A DNA stretch of 64,000 nt from Porphyra umbilicalis (lineage: Eukaryota; Rhodophyta; Bangiophyceae; Bangiales; Bangiaceae), in NCBI GenBank assembly GCA_002049455.2, contig KV918810.1, positions 124,001 to 188,000 of the forward strand. The letters are read 5' to 3'. Below the pieces are notes generated by a model, which worked only from the letters and a program-made list of their open reading frames with translations, had not been told where the DNA came from and ran no database searches. How positions within the stretch are numbered: the first letter of the stretch is position 1; each line of letters starts with the position of its first letter. Of this stretch, positions 41,371-52,196 are shown piece by piece. A program made the position numbers and the translations under genes.

Positions 41371-42840
41371 CCCAGTTAAGACTGGCCGATGCGAGTCTTA
41401 CGGCTTTTCAACTCGTTTCCGGACAATACGGACATTCTATTGGACGATCATTCACTGTCCACTACAGGAACGACAGGGCATTGGGCAATACAACAAATAC
41501 TACAACTACTCTGCACTTTTAGGCGTTTCTTCTCTCTCACCACGCAGCTTCCGCGCTGCCCTCCGCGCCTGGCCATTCTGCAGCGTCTGAAGGACACGTG
41601 GCGTATCTCCTGAGCGACACACAATGTGAAAGTGGGATGGATGGTGCGCATTTACTCGGCCTCGTCACATGATTCCGAGCGATCCCCGCCTCCATGGGGT
41701 CGCGCACGCAGCTGAAAGATGAAGTCGACAGAAGTGCATGACGCGTAGTGTTCGCACATGTCTCGGCTCCGACGTACAGAAAATGAGGACAAAAGGCACT
41801 CTGATGGGGTTACTTCTTTGACGTCGAGCAGGGGCGCTCTGCACTCCATCCCATTGGCCATATCTAAATAGTATCAAGGGTGGATGCGCATGGACACCTC
41901 CCTCCTCGCCCCCTACCCCACTCCGTCCAGGGCAGCTGAAGCCTCTACTTGACAGTTTCATCTCGTGGTGCACCCTCCGCCGTGCCACGTCCTCCTGTCG
42001 CCGCATCCAATCGCCACCACGCCTTCGCCCCACCACCTCCCCCCCCACTGCTCCACCAGCCCCTCCCCCCCTGCCCCACGCACCGCCCCTGCCGATGTCT
42101 GAATGACAACAACACATGACCGTGGCCACAGAGAGCAAGAAATAGCCAGCCAGTGTAACGTCAAGCAGAGATAAGTGACAAAAAAGGCACTGCATCGGCC
42201 AGCAAGAGGTCAAATACGCATACCGGGGCCATCGAGTTAGATCTCGCGGTGCACTCGATGCTTGGTAGGGCCGCCATACCACGCTGATGCTGATGGAACA
42301 AACGCCGAATCACATAAACGAATGCTTCATACCGCTTCAAGGGGGGGATTGGGGGGGGGGGAGACTCGTCCCGGCACCACTCTCCACGCACAAGCGACGA
42401 AATGGCACAAACAACGGGCAAACAGCATCGCGTGCTCCCATGTATTGTGGTAGAGGCGGGGGAACTCGGAGGGAGCAGCACAAGTGGTGGGAGAGGGGGG
42501 GACGGACGGTGACGAGCGTTGGCAGCGGTGGACTCCGTGGTGGTGGTGGGGGGCAGGACGACTGCCGGGCTGTTCCTGAGGGGTGAGATTGACTGTTTTC
42601 TGTAAGTAAACGGGCGACGTGGCCTCTGAAGGTTCAAAACTTTCAACCCAGAAGACTCGGCTTAACTAGGTGTGTTCAGTTGGCTCTGGACGCAATCGAA
42701 CAATGACTGTATGCTGAGGATCGGACACCGATAGCTTGCTCCCTGTTTTCCACGCCGACTGGCGTCGTCCTGGTCTTTCGTCACTGCCGCTCGGTGTCTG
42801 CGGGGCCACCCCCCCCCCCCCCCCAACCTGTCACCGGCGC
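41371..42840. other. Intergenic, no supported gene
   Basis: Lower-GC sequence with short frames on both strands. The minus frames 41665-42282 and 42161-42646 have no motif. A G-run lies at 42351-42361. The upstream region of the 42841 gene lies here, but no core promoter element was identified. Confidence 0.5.
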
Positions 42841-43961
42841 CATGGCCAAAGGTAGCAACCCCCCCCCCCCCCCCCCCCCGTCCTCCAAGACGCTTCCTCC
42901 CCCTCCGCCACCTCCTCGGACGGTGACGACCCGATGGGGGCGTCCCCCCCCCCGCCGCCGCCCCCCCCCCCCCCCCCCACCGACGACGCGACCGACGAGG
43001 ACGAGGTGCTTGGCCCACCCGTGTCCCCCCGCGCCACCCCGACGGGCGGCCCGCCGGTCCCCGGTCGTCGACGCGGGAGGTGCGCCCCCCCCCCCGCGCC
43101 TCGGCGCCGCCACGCGGCGGCCGGCCATTGCCGGGGCGGCGCGGGAGTTTGCCCGCCGCCGCCGTGGCAAACTGCAACTGTCGGCGTTGGCGGAAGAGGC
43201 GCGCCGCTCCGAGGCGCGGGAGGCGTCGCTCGCCGCCTCGCGCGACCGCCTCGCCGCCCTCACCGCCGCCGCGCGGGGGGGGGGGCGCCGCCGCCCCCGA
43301 CGGGCGCCACCCCCGCACCGCGAGTGGGGGGGGGGGGGGGGCGCCCCGCCGATGGCAGCGCAGGCAGAGGCGACGGTGGCGGTGACGGTGGCGGCGGTGG
43401 CGGCGGCGGCGGCGGCAGCGGCCGTGGCGGCGGCGACGGCGGCGACGGCGGGGACGGCCACGATGGCGGCGGCGGCGGCGGTGGCGGCGGCGGTGGCGGC
43501 GGCGGCGGCACGGACGGGGACGCGCACATGCTCGGCGACCTTGGGAGCGTCGGCGGGCTCGAGGCGCTCGGCGACCTCGGCGCCCTCGGCGTCGGCGCGC
43601 CCGTGCGCTTTGGCGGCGTCGGCGGCGGCGCGCCGGCGGGCGTCGCGTGGGCCGACTCCCAAGACGGCCTCCCCGTCGACGCGCTCGGCAACGTCGTGCA
43701 GCGGGTGCTGCGGGAGGCGCGGCAGCTCGCGCGGGACGGGGGGATTGGGGGGGCGGGCTCGGGCGCCGCCGCGGAGCGGCGGGAGGCCGCCCTGCGGTCC
43801 CCGCGGCAGCTGTTTGTGCGCGCCCCGCACGTGCCGACCGTGGCCGCTGTGCCGCCGCGGGGGGGGGGGGTCGGGGGGGGGGGGCGCCGGGGGGCGACCA
43901 CCCCCTCGCCCGGTTTTTTCGGGCGGCTTCCGCCGCCGCGGCCGCGCGCGGGGGCGGGGGC

Positions 43962-44004
<43 letters not shown>

Positions 44005-45229
44005 ACGACCCCTTTTCCGCCGCCGCCGCGGCTGTGGTGCAAGCGAGCACGGGCGCGCCGGTGCCGACGGACCTCGCGTCGTGGCTCCTCCGCCGCGTCG
44101 CGTGGCCGCCGGCGGGGGCGCCGCGCGCGGCCGACGCGGCGGCGGGGGTGCTCGGCGACGTGGTCGGCGGGCGGGGGGGCGGCGTCGGGTGGCCCGCCCT
44201 GCGGGCCGTGCTGGAAAGCTACGGCGCGGCCGTCGAGGCGCCGCCCGCAGCGCCCCCCGCCGGCGGCAGGGACGGCGCCGCCGCCGCGGCGCCACCGCGG
44301 CCGCCCGCCGCGGCCGCCGCCACACCACCGGGGCCGCCCGCCGCGGCCGCCGACACCCTCGACGGGGCGGTGGAGCGGGGGCTCCCGCCGCCGCCGCCGG
44401 CGGGCGCGGCGCCGACCGTCGCCCTGCGGCGGGTGCTGCTGTTGGCCGCCCGCTCCCTGCGCGCCGCCGCCGCCGCGTCGGCGATGCGGGCGGCCGTGGA
44501 GGGCGCCGACGCGGCGGCCGCGGACGGGCCCGGGGCGCGCACGCACTCCTCCCACACCGACATGCAGTCGGTGTTTGGGGTCGAGGTGGATGGCGACGGG
44601 GACCTCACGCCGCTCTGTGCCGCCTGCCCCCCGTCGGCGGCGCGGCCGCCCGTGTCGCCGTCGCCGCCGGCCGCGGCGGCGGCGGCGGCCGACCAGGATG
44701 ATACCGGGGCGGCCATGGACGTGGACACGCCGCCGCTGCGGCGGTCGCGGCGGCGCGGGGTGACGCGCCCGCGGCGGGTGGCGGCAGGTGGCGGCGGGGG
44801 GGGCGCCCCCCCCCCCCCCCCCCGCCACCCGCGGTGCCGTCGGCGGCCGACCGCCGACGCGTCGCGGCGGTTGTGTGGGAGGCCGCCCCCTGGACCGCCG
44901 CCGCCGACGTGGCGGCGGCGGTGCACGTGGCGACGCGCCTCCTCCTCTGCTCCGCCGGGTCGACGGGGCTGGCGGGGGCGGCGCGGGGCCTCCTCGCCGC
45001 CGCCCTCGACTGGTACGGTCCGGGCGCGTGGGTGGCCGCGCAGCGGCGGCTGGCCGTGGCGGCGGCGGCCGCGCTCGTCGCCCCCGACCCGGGCTGCGTC
45101 ACGGCCGTGCCGCTGCACGCGGTCGCCCGCGGCTTGCCCGTGTCGACCCCGCGGACGGCGGCGTGGACGGCGGCAGTGTCGTACGAGGTGCTGCGGTCGC
45201 TCGGCCGCCCGCGTGGCGGCGGCGGTGGC

Positions 45230-45260
<31 letters not shown>

Positions 45261-45754
45261 GCGGTGGCAACGGCGGTGACGGCGGCAACGGCTGTGACGG
45301 CGGCAATGGCGGCAGCGACGGCACGCCCTCCCCCGGTTCCCACAGGGCGCTCCCCCCCGCCGGCACCGACGGGGGTTACTACACGCTGGCCGACGTGACG
45401 GCGGCGGTCGCCGCCGCGTCGGCGGCGGCGGCGGCCCCCCCCCCCCCCTCCACGCCCGTGCGCGCGCGGACGGTGGCGGTGTGGTTCACCGCCCACGCGC
45501 TCGCCGACGGGCGGCTGTTGGCGGGGCGTCGGGCGGGCCTCGCCGCCCTCGACGCCGCACTCGTGCGGCTGATGAAGCCGGGCGGGCGGGGCGTCGCCCC
45601 GTCGCTCGCCACCAGCCCGGGCATCATGCGGTTGCACCTGCACGTGGCGGACATTCGGGGATTGGTCGAAGCGACCGAGCCGCGGGAGGAGGAGGGGGGG
45701 GGGGAGGGGCCCGTCGAGCCGTGGATGCCCGCCGAGTTTTTGTGTCGGACCTAA
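42841..45754 (+). CDS. Large uncharacterised helical protein (frame broken at homopolymers)
   Basis: Start ATG 42841 (MAKGSNPPPP). Protein-like sequence then moves between frames, each time at a C or G run: an acidic Ser/Asp segment (TDDATDEDEVLGPPVSP, about 42980); a coiled coil (KLQLSALAEEARRSEAREAS, about 43166-43260); poly-Gly; helical blocks at 43520-43850 and 44040-44220 (TDLASWLLRRVAWPPAG); VALRRVLLLAARSLRAAAAA; MQSVFGVEVDGDGDLTP; and from 44834 a long helical C-terminal part ending ...PWMPAEFLCRT at 45754. In all about 900-970 residues. An N-terminal acidic tail and coiled coil followed by helical repeats suggest a scaffold, but no family could be named. The frame breaks may be errors in run length. 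Confidence 0.55.
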
Positions 45755-46496
45755 ACTAGGAGCGCGGGCGGCGGTGCGGGGCGGGGTGTGCACCCAAGTG
45801 GGGAGGGCGCCCTGCGGTGGTGCGCCGTGGGGTGTGTGGGGTTGGCGCGTTGCGGCCGGCGCGGTGGGGTCTTGCTGCCGGCAGGGGCCATGTACAGTGG
45901 CGCAGGCCGATGCGTACGCCGCGGCAAGCTGCGTGTCTGCTTCCTTACGAGCTTCTTTGGCGTCGCCCGCCTCCTGCCCGTGGTGTAAGGACGGGTGTGG
46001 AGCTACCGGCAGGGCCACGACACGCCACGGGTGTGCCGGCGCGGCAGGCGGGCGGCTCAGCCAGACGCAGTTGTTAGCCAACCGCTCGAGCGACAAGACC
46101 CGCGTGCCGAGCAGGATGACGACATTTACTTGATAGACGGACGCCTAGCAGCCGCCGGGCTGCCCGCCATTCACGCGTGCCCCCCCTGGGTCAGAAACAC
46201 ACGTCCACCCGCCCCGCCTGTACCCCGCCCCCTGCACGCGTGGGTGTGTGCACCCCCCGCGCGACCCACAAGGCTGCTGGGCGGTCCCTGCCCCCACAGA
46301 GGCAGAGCAGACGGGCCGCAGCGGCCACGCCTATTGCCATGTGCCTGCGGGCACCCGGGCCGTCCAGCGTCCCAGACTACTCGCGTCAGCGCGCCCGCCT
46401 CCCGCACCGGCACGGGGGCCGCCGCCAGGGTCACTCCCACCCCTCCCACGCCGCGCCCTGCCCCCCCCCCCTCATCACCCGTCGAGCGCGACACGC
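45755..46496. other. Intergenic between convergent genes
   Basis: About 740 bp separates the 3' ends of the + gene (stop 45754) and the - gene (stop 46497). Short GC-rich frames only. No hairpin terminator or other feature recognised. Confidence 0.5.
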
Positions 46497-47171
46497 TTAC
46501 TTGTCCCCACCAATCGCTTCGAGGGCGACGACCACCCCAAAGCGCTCCTGCACCTTTTCCAGCGCCGCTCCAAGGCCACTAACCCGCTCGTCCGCCACGT
46601 GCACGCGGGCGGCCAGGCGGAACTCCTCGTACCCCGCAAACGGCGCCGGCCCGACCTCCGTCTTCATCTCCCCCACATTGGCGCCCGACCGCACGAGCGC
46701 CTCCGTCACGGCGGCGACGATGCCCTTGGAGTCGGGCCCCTCCAGCTCGACCGTGTACTGGGAGCCCGACGCCGCTGGCACCTCCGCCGCCGTTTCCCTG
46801 GCGGTGATCGCAAAGCCCGGAAAGGTGTCGGAGAGGGACGCTTGGAGTTTGGCCGGGTCCGCCGCGTCCGCGTCGACGCGGAGTTGCAGGATGAGCGCAA
46901 AGTCGCCGCCCAGCTGTGCCATCCGCGACGCCTCCACATTGGCACCAAACGTGGAGGAGAGGAGGGAGGAAAAGTCGGCCACCACGCCGACGCGGTCGGG
47001 GCCGGTCAGGGAGACGACCATCGTGCGCCCGCCAGGGCCCCCAAAACCCTCATCCGTGGAGAAGGCGCAGCGAGCGGCGGCGGCCGTTGCGGCGGGGGGG
47101 GGGGTCCGCACCAGGCGGGTGGTGGTGGCCGCCCAGCGGGCGGCCGCCGCCCGTGTTAGGGATAGTGCCAT
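46497..47171 (-). CDS. Two-ACT-domain protein, GcvR-like, probably mitochondrial or plastid
   Basis: 224 residues from ATG 47171. The first about 38 residues (MALSLTRAAAARWAATTTRL...RCAFS) are Arg/Ala-rich with no acidic residue, a good organelle presequence ending in a plausible cleavage site. Two ACT domains follow, about 51-125 and 138-215. Each opens with the ligand-loop pattern: SLTGPDRVGVVADF and ELEGPDSKGIVAAV. Two tandem ACT domains of this kind occur in bacterial GcvR (a glycine-cleavage regulator) and in related eukaryotic proteins. They bind small ligands, often amino acids, at the domain interface. There is no catalytic domain, so a regulatory role is inferred. The open frame extends upstream to 47336, but the presequence supports 47171. 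Single exon. Confidence 0.85.
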   Translation of the reverse strand: MALSLTRAAAARWAATTTRLVRTPPPAATAAAARCAFSTDEGFGGPGGRTMVVSLTGPDRVGVVADFSSLLSSTFGANVEASRMAQLGGDFALILQLRVDADAADPAKLQASLSDTFPGFAITARETAAEVPAASGSQYTVELEGPDSKGIVAAVTEALVRSGANVGEMKTEVGPAPFAGYEEFRLAARVHVADERVSGLGAALEKVQERFGVVVALEAIGGDK

Positions 47172-48648
47172 CGCAGCGAGAGGGTCGGGCCCCGGGGCGC
47201 CGGCGATACGCACACGGGGCCGGGCGGGGAGTGTGAATGTCGGCGAGGGAAAAACAGAAGACCGGTGAACCAGACGACGCTCTGGGCAATGTCGGCAGAG
47301 TGAGGGAGACGGACTGAGGGCCAGCCCGCAGCGCACGCGTGCGAGACAAGAGGGTAGGAGGGGCGCCGTCTCGTCGGCGGACCCAAATCGGTGCTGGGGC
47401 GGCGGGAAGCGGAAGGCGCCGTGGCCCGCGAGTGGGGGGTTTGAAGGTGCGTGTGCCCAGGCGCATGCGCCCGAGCGGGTCGACGGAGCTCACGGTGGCC
47501 CATGCCGCTGTCCTGCGCGAGGCGGGGAGAATTGCTCCAGCCGCGCGCCAATCGGATCTGTCCGCTTCCGTGGTCCCCGCGCGAAGCGGGAGCGCATTGG
47601 ACGACCGAGAAGGCCACCAGGAAGAAGCGTGGGGGGACCGGAACTAAATAACCACCATACTTACACTGGAAATGGTCTAATCGTGTACCCAATTTTGTGT
47701 ACTTGTCCTTGTGGTTGCCTGCGCAACTATCGTATCGAGAGGCAATTGGCTGACGTGTGCAAGGCGAGATCTGGCGTCAAGCCAGCTGGTGGAACGAGGA
47801 TTTTTTTCGTGCCGCGCATCGCCCCGCGCCAGGGCGATTGGCGCCCATGAACTCGAGGCGTCATTGCGGCACCCTTGGCGCCCGTCAGCAGAAGGGTGTC
47901 TGTTTGATCCGCCCCCTCCACCCGCTGGGTCCACCTGGGGGGGAGCCACGGGTGCTGAAAGCAGGGCTCCCCGCCACCGCCAGCCGGACGGCACGCGTCC
48001 ACCTGGTGCCTGCCCCAATGTGTCACGCATGGAGGGGGGTCCCAACCAGCCACTGTCGCAGCACGCACCACCAGTGTCGTCGCTTCCTGCCCCGCCTCGG
48101 CCGACATTGGCTTTCAGGGCACGGCAACGGTAGGTCGGTCGCCGCCCGGTAGACTGCGCAGGCCTGCGCAATCGCCTGCAGGCGGAGGTGGGCGGGTGGC
48201 TGCGCGCGCCAGCGAGGTTGGAACACTGGCAGACCAGCGTGCACCGAGGCTGCCGCTGCACGCACGGCTGGGCGTGGCGGGTGGCTGGCGGTGCGCATCG
48301 CCCGGGTGGCGGGCAATGGCCGACCACCCTATCGCGTGCATCTGGCGGGATGAGCCGTGGGTGGAATCCAGGCGGCCGGACAGTAGTGCGGGCGTGCGCG
48401 GCGTGGACGTTCACCTGCCTGCGGCTTGAGTGTCTGGTGAGGGGGGTGGTCAGCTGGAGACGTGAACCGCCAGGCGGTGCGAGGGTGCGTGCTGTACGCT
48501 CGTATATGAGTTGCCTCTGCACCTCGCACCCCGAGACTGTGCGGGTCCTCATCCCCGCCACACGAACTACCTCCCAGCTCCACCTCCCCTCCCCTGCCCC
48601 CGAGCACCTACCCCATCCGGCTAGTTTCCCGTTGTACGCTCGGTTGCC
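47172..48648. other. Intergenic between divergent genes
   Basis: About 1.5 kb holding the 5' regions of the ACT gene (-) and the 48649 gene (+). A short AT-richer stretch at 47640-47710 is the only composition change. Long minus-strand frames (47677-48906) overlap the known + exon and have no motif. Confidence 0.5.
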
Positions 48649-49311
48649 ATGGACAAGCTCAGCTCCCTCCTCGGCGGCGATGCCGGCGAGTCGCCCGCCC
48701 AGGCGATGAAGGAGAAGGTGCTGCATGAGACGATTGAGAGCAAGGTGGCCTCGGTCACGAGCGAGAAGGTCGCTGACTCGGCACCCGTCCAGAAGGTATG
48801 TTTCCTGTCTCCTTGGTTCGTGCCACGTACTCACCGGAGAGATATACAGGCCGACGACGACTTCTAGTGGTGAGCCCCTGATGTGCTCACGGGACTGACG
48901 CCGCATCTCGCTTCGGTTTTTTTCCTCCTCCTCGTTGCTTCTCTCGTCTTCACCCCTCCATAGGCCATCGGCACCGCCGTGGACATGCTCATGGGGGAGG
49001 ACTCCAAGACGGGTTTGGCCGGCGCAGACGGAGCCGGTTCGGGCATTGGTAGCATGGCGTCCAAGATGGCAGGCGCTCTCGGTGGCGCCGACTCGTCGGA
49101 GGTGCCGTCGGACGCCACGGACCAGCTGGAGAAGGCCGGTGCGGGCGGGATGGCCTCCCAGCTGCAGGGCGTCCTTGGTGGCATTGGCGGGGGGGAGGGT
49201 GGCCCAGCGCCGTCGGGTGGGCTGGCCAACAAGCTTGAAGGGATGCTAGGAGGGGACGATGAGGGCGCCGGCTCCCTCGGCGCCATGGCCGCGGGGCTGC
49301 TCAAGAAGTGA
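48649..49311 (+). CDS. Small Gly/Ala-rich soluble protein, two exons
   Basis: Exons 48649-48795 and 48964-49311 join in phase 0 to 164 residues. The intron (48796-48963, 168 bp) has donor AAG|GTATGT and a pyrimidine-rich acceptor ending CCATAG. The protein begins MDKLSSLLGGDAGESPAQAM and has a charged helical N-terminal third. Repeated motifs follow: MASKMAGALGG, MASQLQGVLGG, LANKLEGMLGG, spaced by acidic or Gly-rich linkers, and it ends MAAGLLKK. The repeated amphipathic unit suggests a self-associating or membrane-surface helix protein, or an LEA-like stress protein. No family recognised. The clean splice and third-position GC make it a convincing gene. Confidence 0.75.
48796..48963 (+). 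other. Intron of the 48649 gene
   Basis: 168 bp, GTATGT...CATAG, with a T/C-rich tract before the acceptor. Retention would end translation at TAG 48865-48867. Confidence 0.85.
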
Positions 49312-50125
49312 CCGCTGGGCTCCATGTAAACAATTCGACTCTATTATTTCACAGCCGTGGTTTTCCTGTCCCACCCTGTTCAGGAGGAGCACTGTGGCAT
49401 GCAACAAGCGTGCATGGTCAGTGACCAGTGTGTGGCACGACTGTCTTCCCAGCGACACGAACAACAAAGCCATGCAAATCAGTGGCCGCAGCGGGCGGAA
49501 AAGGACAGCGTAAACGACACGGGAGGCCACAAGCACGGCGGCGGACGACGCAGCCCGTCGTCTGCGTGACACCGGCGGCGACCGCCAAGCCGCTGCATCG
49601 GTCTGTGTTTCGTCACCCTCCGCACGGAGCCGTGGGAGCTGCGACAGCCGACCAAAAACGGCGGACTACAGTAAATAATTCCCCTGCGAGGGTGCACTTA
49701 GCCTGGCGTTCCCGCCATCGAGGCCGTCGTGCCACGGAGGCAGGAGGGCTGGCGATCAGGCTGCGGGGCACCGTTGCCCACACTGCGCAGTCGACTGCGA
49801 CTAGGTCGCCCCCGCGCCGCCTTGCGCGTCATCACGCTGTGCGCTGGGCGGCCCTGGACCCGTCCCCGCAGCTGCGGCCGCCCACCATTGACGAGTGCGC
49901 CATTGCGCGTTCCTGGTGCTGTAACTCTGGTTGGTCGACCGGGGCCTCGTCGGCGGGGGTGCAGCGGGTGAGAGCGGGACTGGCTGCGATTGCCCTGGGT
50001 CGCCGACGTGCTGCGGAGGGCGCCTGCATTGCCCTGCCTGTCACCCGCGCCCTACCCTTCGTCCGTCCCTACGAATTCCCGACGCTCCTGTCTTTCTCTC
50101 GCGCCCGCCCCCTCCTGCCGCCGTC
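49312..50125. other. Intergenic, upstream of the ceramide synthase gene
   Basis: About 810 bp. No recognised gene. Bases 50045-50125 are pyrimidine-rich, which suits a 5' leader. No TATA box seen. Confidence 0.5.
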
Positions 50126-51783
50126 ATGGGAGGCTTTGTCGACCTCCTGGAGCGCTCCGCGTCGGTGCTTTCCATCCTTGGGGAGCGCCCCAAGACGCTT
50201 CCGCCCGTCCCCCCCCTCATCAGCCCCCACGTCCGGGGTGCTGACATCTACACGGTCGTCCTCGTGACTACCATTCTGCTGATGGTGCGGCTAGCCATGC
50301 ACGTGTCCCTCCTCCCGGCGCTGTTGCCGAAAACGATGCGGCGGTCGCGGCAGCGCAAGGTGTCGGAAAACGTCTTTTACACCTGCTTTTACATCGCCAC
50401 CTCTGTCCTCGGCGCGGCCGTCTACGCCGCCGAGCCGTGGTCGGTTGACCTGTTTAGCAACGAGCCGCAGGTGTTGCCCCTGTTTGACCCCTTCCCGGCG
50501 CCCCTGTCGCCGCTGATGCGCATGTACTTCCTCACGGAGCTCGGCTTTTACGTCGGCGCGCTCCTGTTTTTGATCGTCGACGAGCACCACAAGGACTTTG
50601 TGGTCATGGTCGTCCACCACGTGGTCAGCATTAGCTTGGTTGTCGGCAGCTACCTGGGCGGGTGGGTGCGCTTTGGGGCCGTTGTCCTCGCGCTGCACGA
50701 TTTGGGGGACGTGTTTTTGTACGGCGCCAAGGCGGCACACAACCTAGGCGGGTGCTATGGCGCCGACACTGTCATCTTTGTGTTTTTTGCCGTCACGTTT
50801 TACGTGACCCGGTACGTGTGGGTGAGAGGGTTTGATGGGTGGGCGGGTGGGAGAGGGGAATGGAGGAGGGGCTTGTATAAGCGGGGGTGTTGTACCGTGT
50901 TGCTCCTTCGACTTTGGGCCGGCGGCTCTTCTCGTCGAGCGGGTGGGTGATGGTGAGCGGGACTGCTGTCATGGTCCGCAAGGGGGCCTTGTGGGGGTCC
51001 CCCGTGTGGTTCATCGACATCCCGACCTCTGCCTGCACGTGGCGCTCTGCAGGCACTGACGCGCAGCGGTGTCTCTTGTTTGCTTGTCTGCTGGCTGATT
51101 GTTGTGCCGCCGTCGTCTTTTCTGTTGCGGCTGTGGGTTGTAGGCTGCTCTGCCTGCCGCGCATCCTTTATACACTGTGCTTTGAGACGTTTGGGCACAT
51201 CCTAGTGGACGTACGTTGCTTTGTCCTCGTACTTGGTCTGATGTGCCGTTGCTTCCTGGAGACCCTGATGCACGTGTGTGAGGACGGCAAGTGTGGTTGC
51301 CGGCTGGACAAACTAGTGCTGCTGTTGAGTGCTCTGTACTCGCGAAGTATTTTGAGCAGCAGCTCGCCTGACGTGTGCGCGGCACTGACGTGACCACGTG
51401 CTCCTGTTCGATATGTGCTTCCCGGTGCTTTCCCTGGTAACACCTGTCCTCTACCGCCTTTTCGTCGTCGCTGCTTGTGTCTCGGCCCCCTTCCGAAATG
51501 CACCCTCGTCGTCTGTTCGTCCCGACTCATGCTACACTTCCGCTGCTATCCGCAGGCTGATTTCAACAGCTGGGCCGTCTACTCGCACATCTACCTCCCG
51601 CAACTGCTCGGGTTTGGCCTCGGCCTGAACATTCTGCTCCTCCTTCACTGCTACTGGTTCTGCCTCGTCCTCAAGATGATCTACCGCCAGCTGCTCGGCA
51701 CAAGCATTAGCGATCAGGGCGACGTGAGGAGTGACTCAGACAGTGAGTCGGACGAGGAGCCGGTAGCGACGCATGAGGACTAG
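50126..51783 (+). CDS. LAG1: Ceramide synthase (LAG1/TLC-domain)
   Basis: Three exons, 50126-50811, 51144-51210 and 51556-51783, join to 326 residues. The TLC domain signature is clear: KDFVVMVVHHVVSISLVVGS followed by RFGAVVLALHDLGDVFLYGA, containing H164-H165 and H191-D192-x2-D195. These conserved His/Asp residues are required for fatty-acyl transfer to a sphingoid base. At least six hydrophobic segments are visible, the first at about 40-60, so it is a multi-pass ER membrane enzyme of sphingolipid synthesis. The C-terminal tail is acidic with Ser (SDSDSESDEEP), a likely casein-kinase-2 site as in other LAG1 proteins. There is no homeobox-like domain. Intron donors are both GTACGT and acceptors TTGTAG and CCGCAG. 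Confidence 0.92.
50812..51143 (+). other. Intron 1 of the ceramide synthase gene
   Basis: 332 bp, GTACGT...TTGTAG. It splits an Arg codon (CG|G), and splicing gives VTRLLCLPRILYTLCFETFG. A nearby GTGAGA donor at 50822 would leave the next exon in the wrong frame. Confidence 0.85.
51211..51555 (+). other. Intron 2 of the ceramide synthase gene
   Basis: 345 bp, GTACGT...CCGCAG, phase 0, between GHILVD and ADFNSWAVYSH. Confidence 0.85.
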
Positions 51784-52122
51784 ACATCACATGCTCAGGG
51801 AATTGGTGGTGGGTGGGGTTTTGGTCCGGGTCGGGGGGTGGCGGGGTCAGGCGGGGCAGCGTCAAGCACAGGTGGGCACTTCGGCCCGCTTGCTGGCATG
51901 GAGCTGAATGACTTTGTTTCGTTCTTTTTGGTGGAGCTTTGTCGGGGGTGGGGGGGCGTTCCTTTCCGTGCATGCCATTCTGCTCGTGCTCGTTGAGCAT
52001 GAATGTGTTTCCTTGTTCGGGTGCTATTGTCATTTTGTGCCGCGTCCTCGCCCATTTCTCACTGCCTGCCTCGATTCCCTTCAGGGCTTCGGAGCCAGCA
52101 GTGCCGGCCAGGACTCGGTCGC

Positions 52123-52150
52123 GGTTGTCCGACGGTACCGTCGGACAACC
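52123..52150. repeat. 28-bp perfect palindrome
   Basis: GGTTGTCCGACGGT joined directly to its reverse complement, no spacer. First of three adjacent perfect palindromes. Confidence 0.95.
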
Positions 52151-52160
52151 CCGAGCGAGC

Positions 52161-52196
52161 CTCGGCCGAGCCGTACAGGACCGCGGTCCTGTACGG
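52161..52196. repeat. Two abutting perfect palindromes (10 and 26 bp)
   Basis: CTCGGCCGAG at 52161-52170, then CCGTACAGGACCG and its reverse complement at 52171-52196. GTGCC (52101-52105) and GGCAC (52201-52205) could pair as an outer stem, giving a cloverleaf-like layout together with 52123-52150. Confidence 0.9.

Noticed and set aside
41665..42646. Two minus-strand frames of 160-205 codons
   Set aside because: No recognisable domain; they overlap each other in different frames and contain G-run translations.
47677..48906. 409-codon minus-strand frame
   Set aside because: It runs antisense across a well-supported + exon with a clean splice site, has no motif and is Arg/Pro/Gly-rich.
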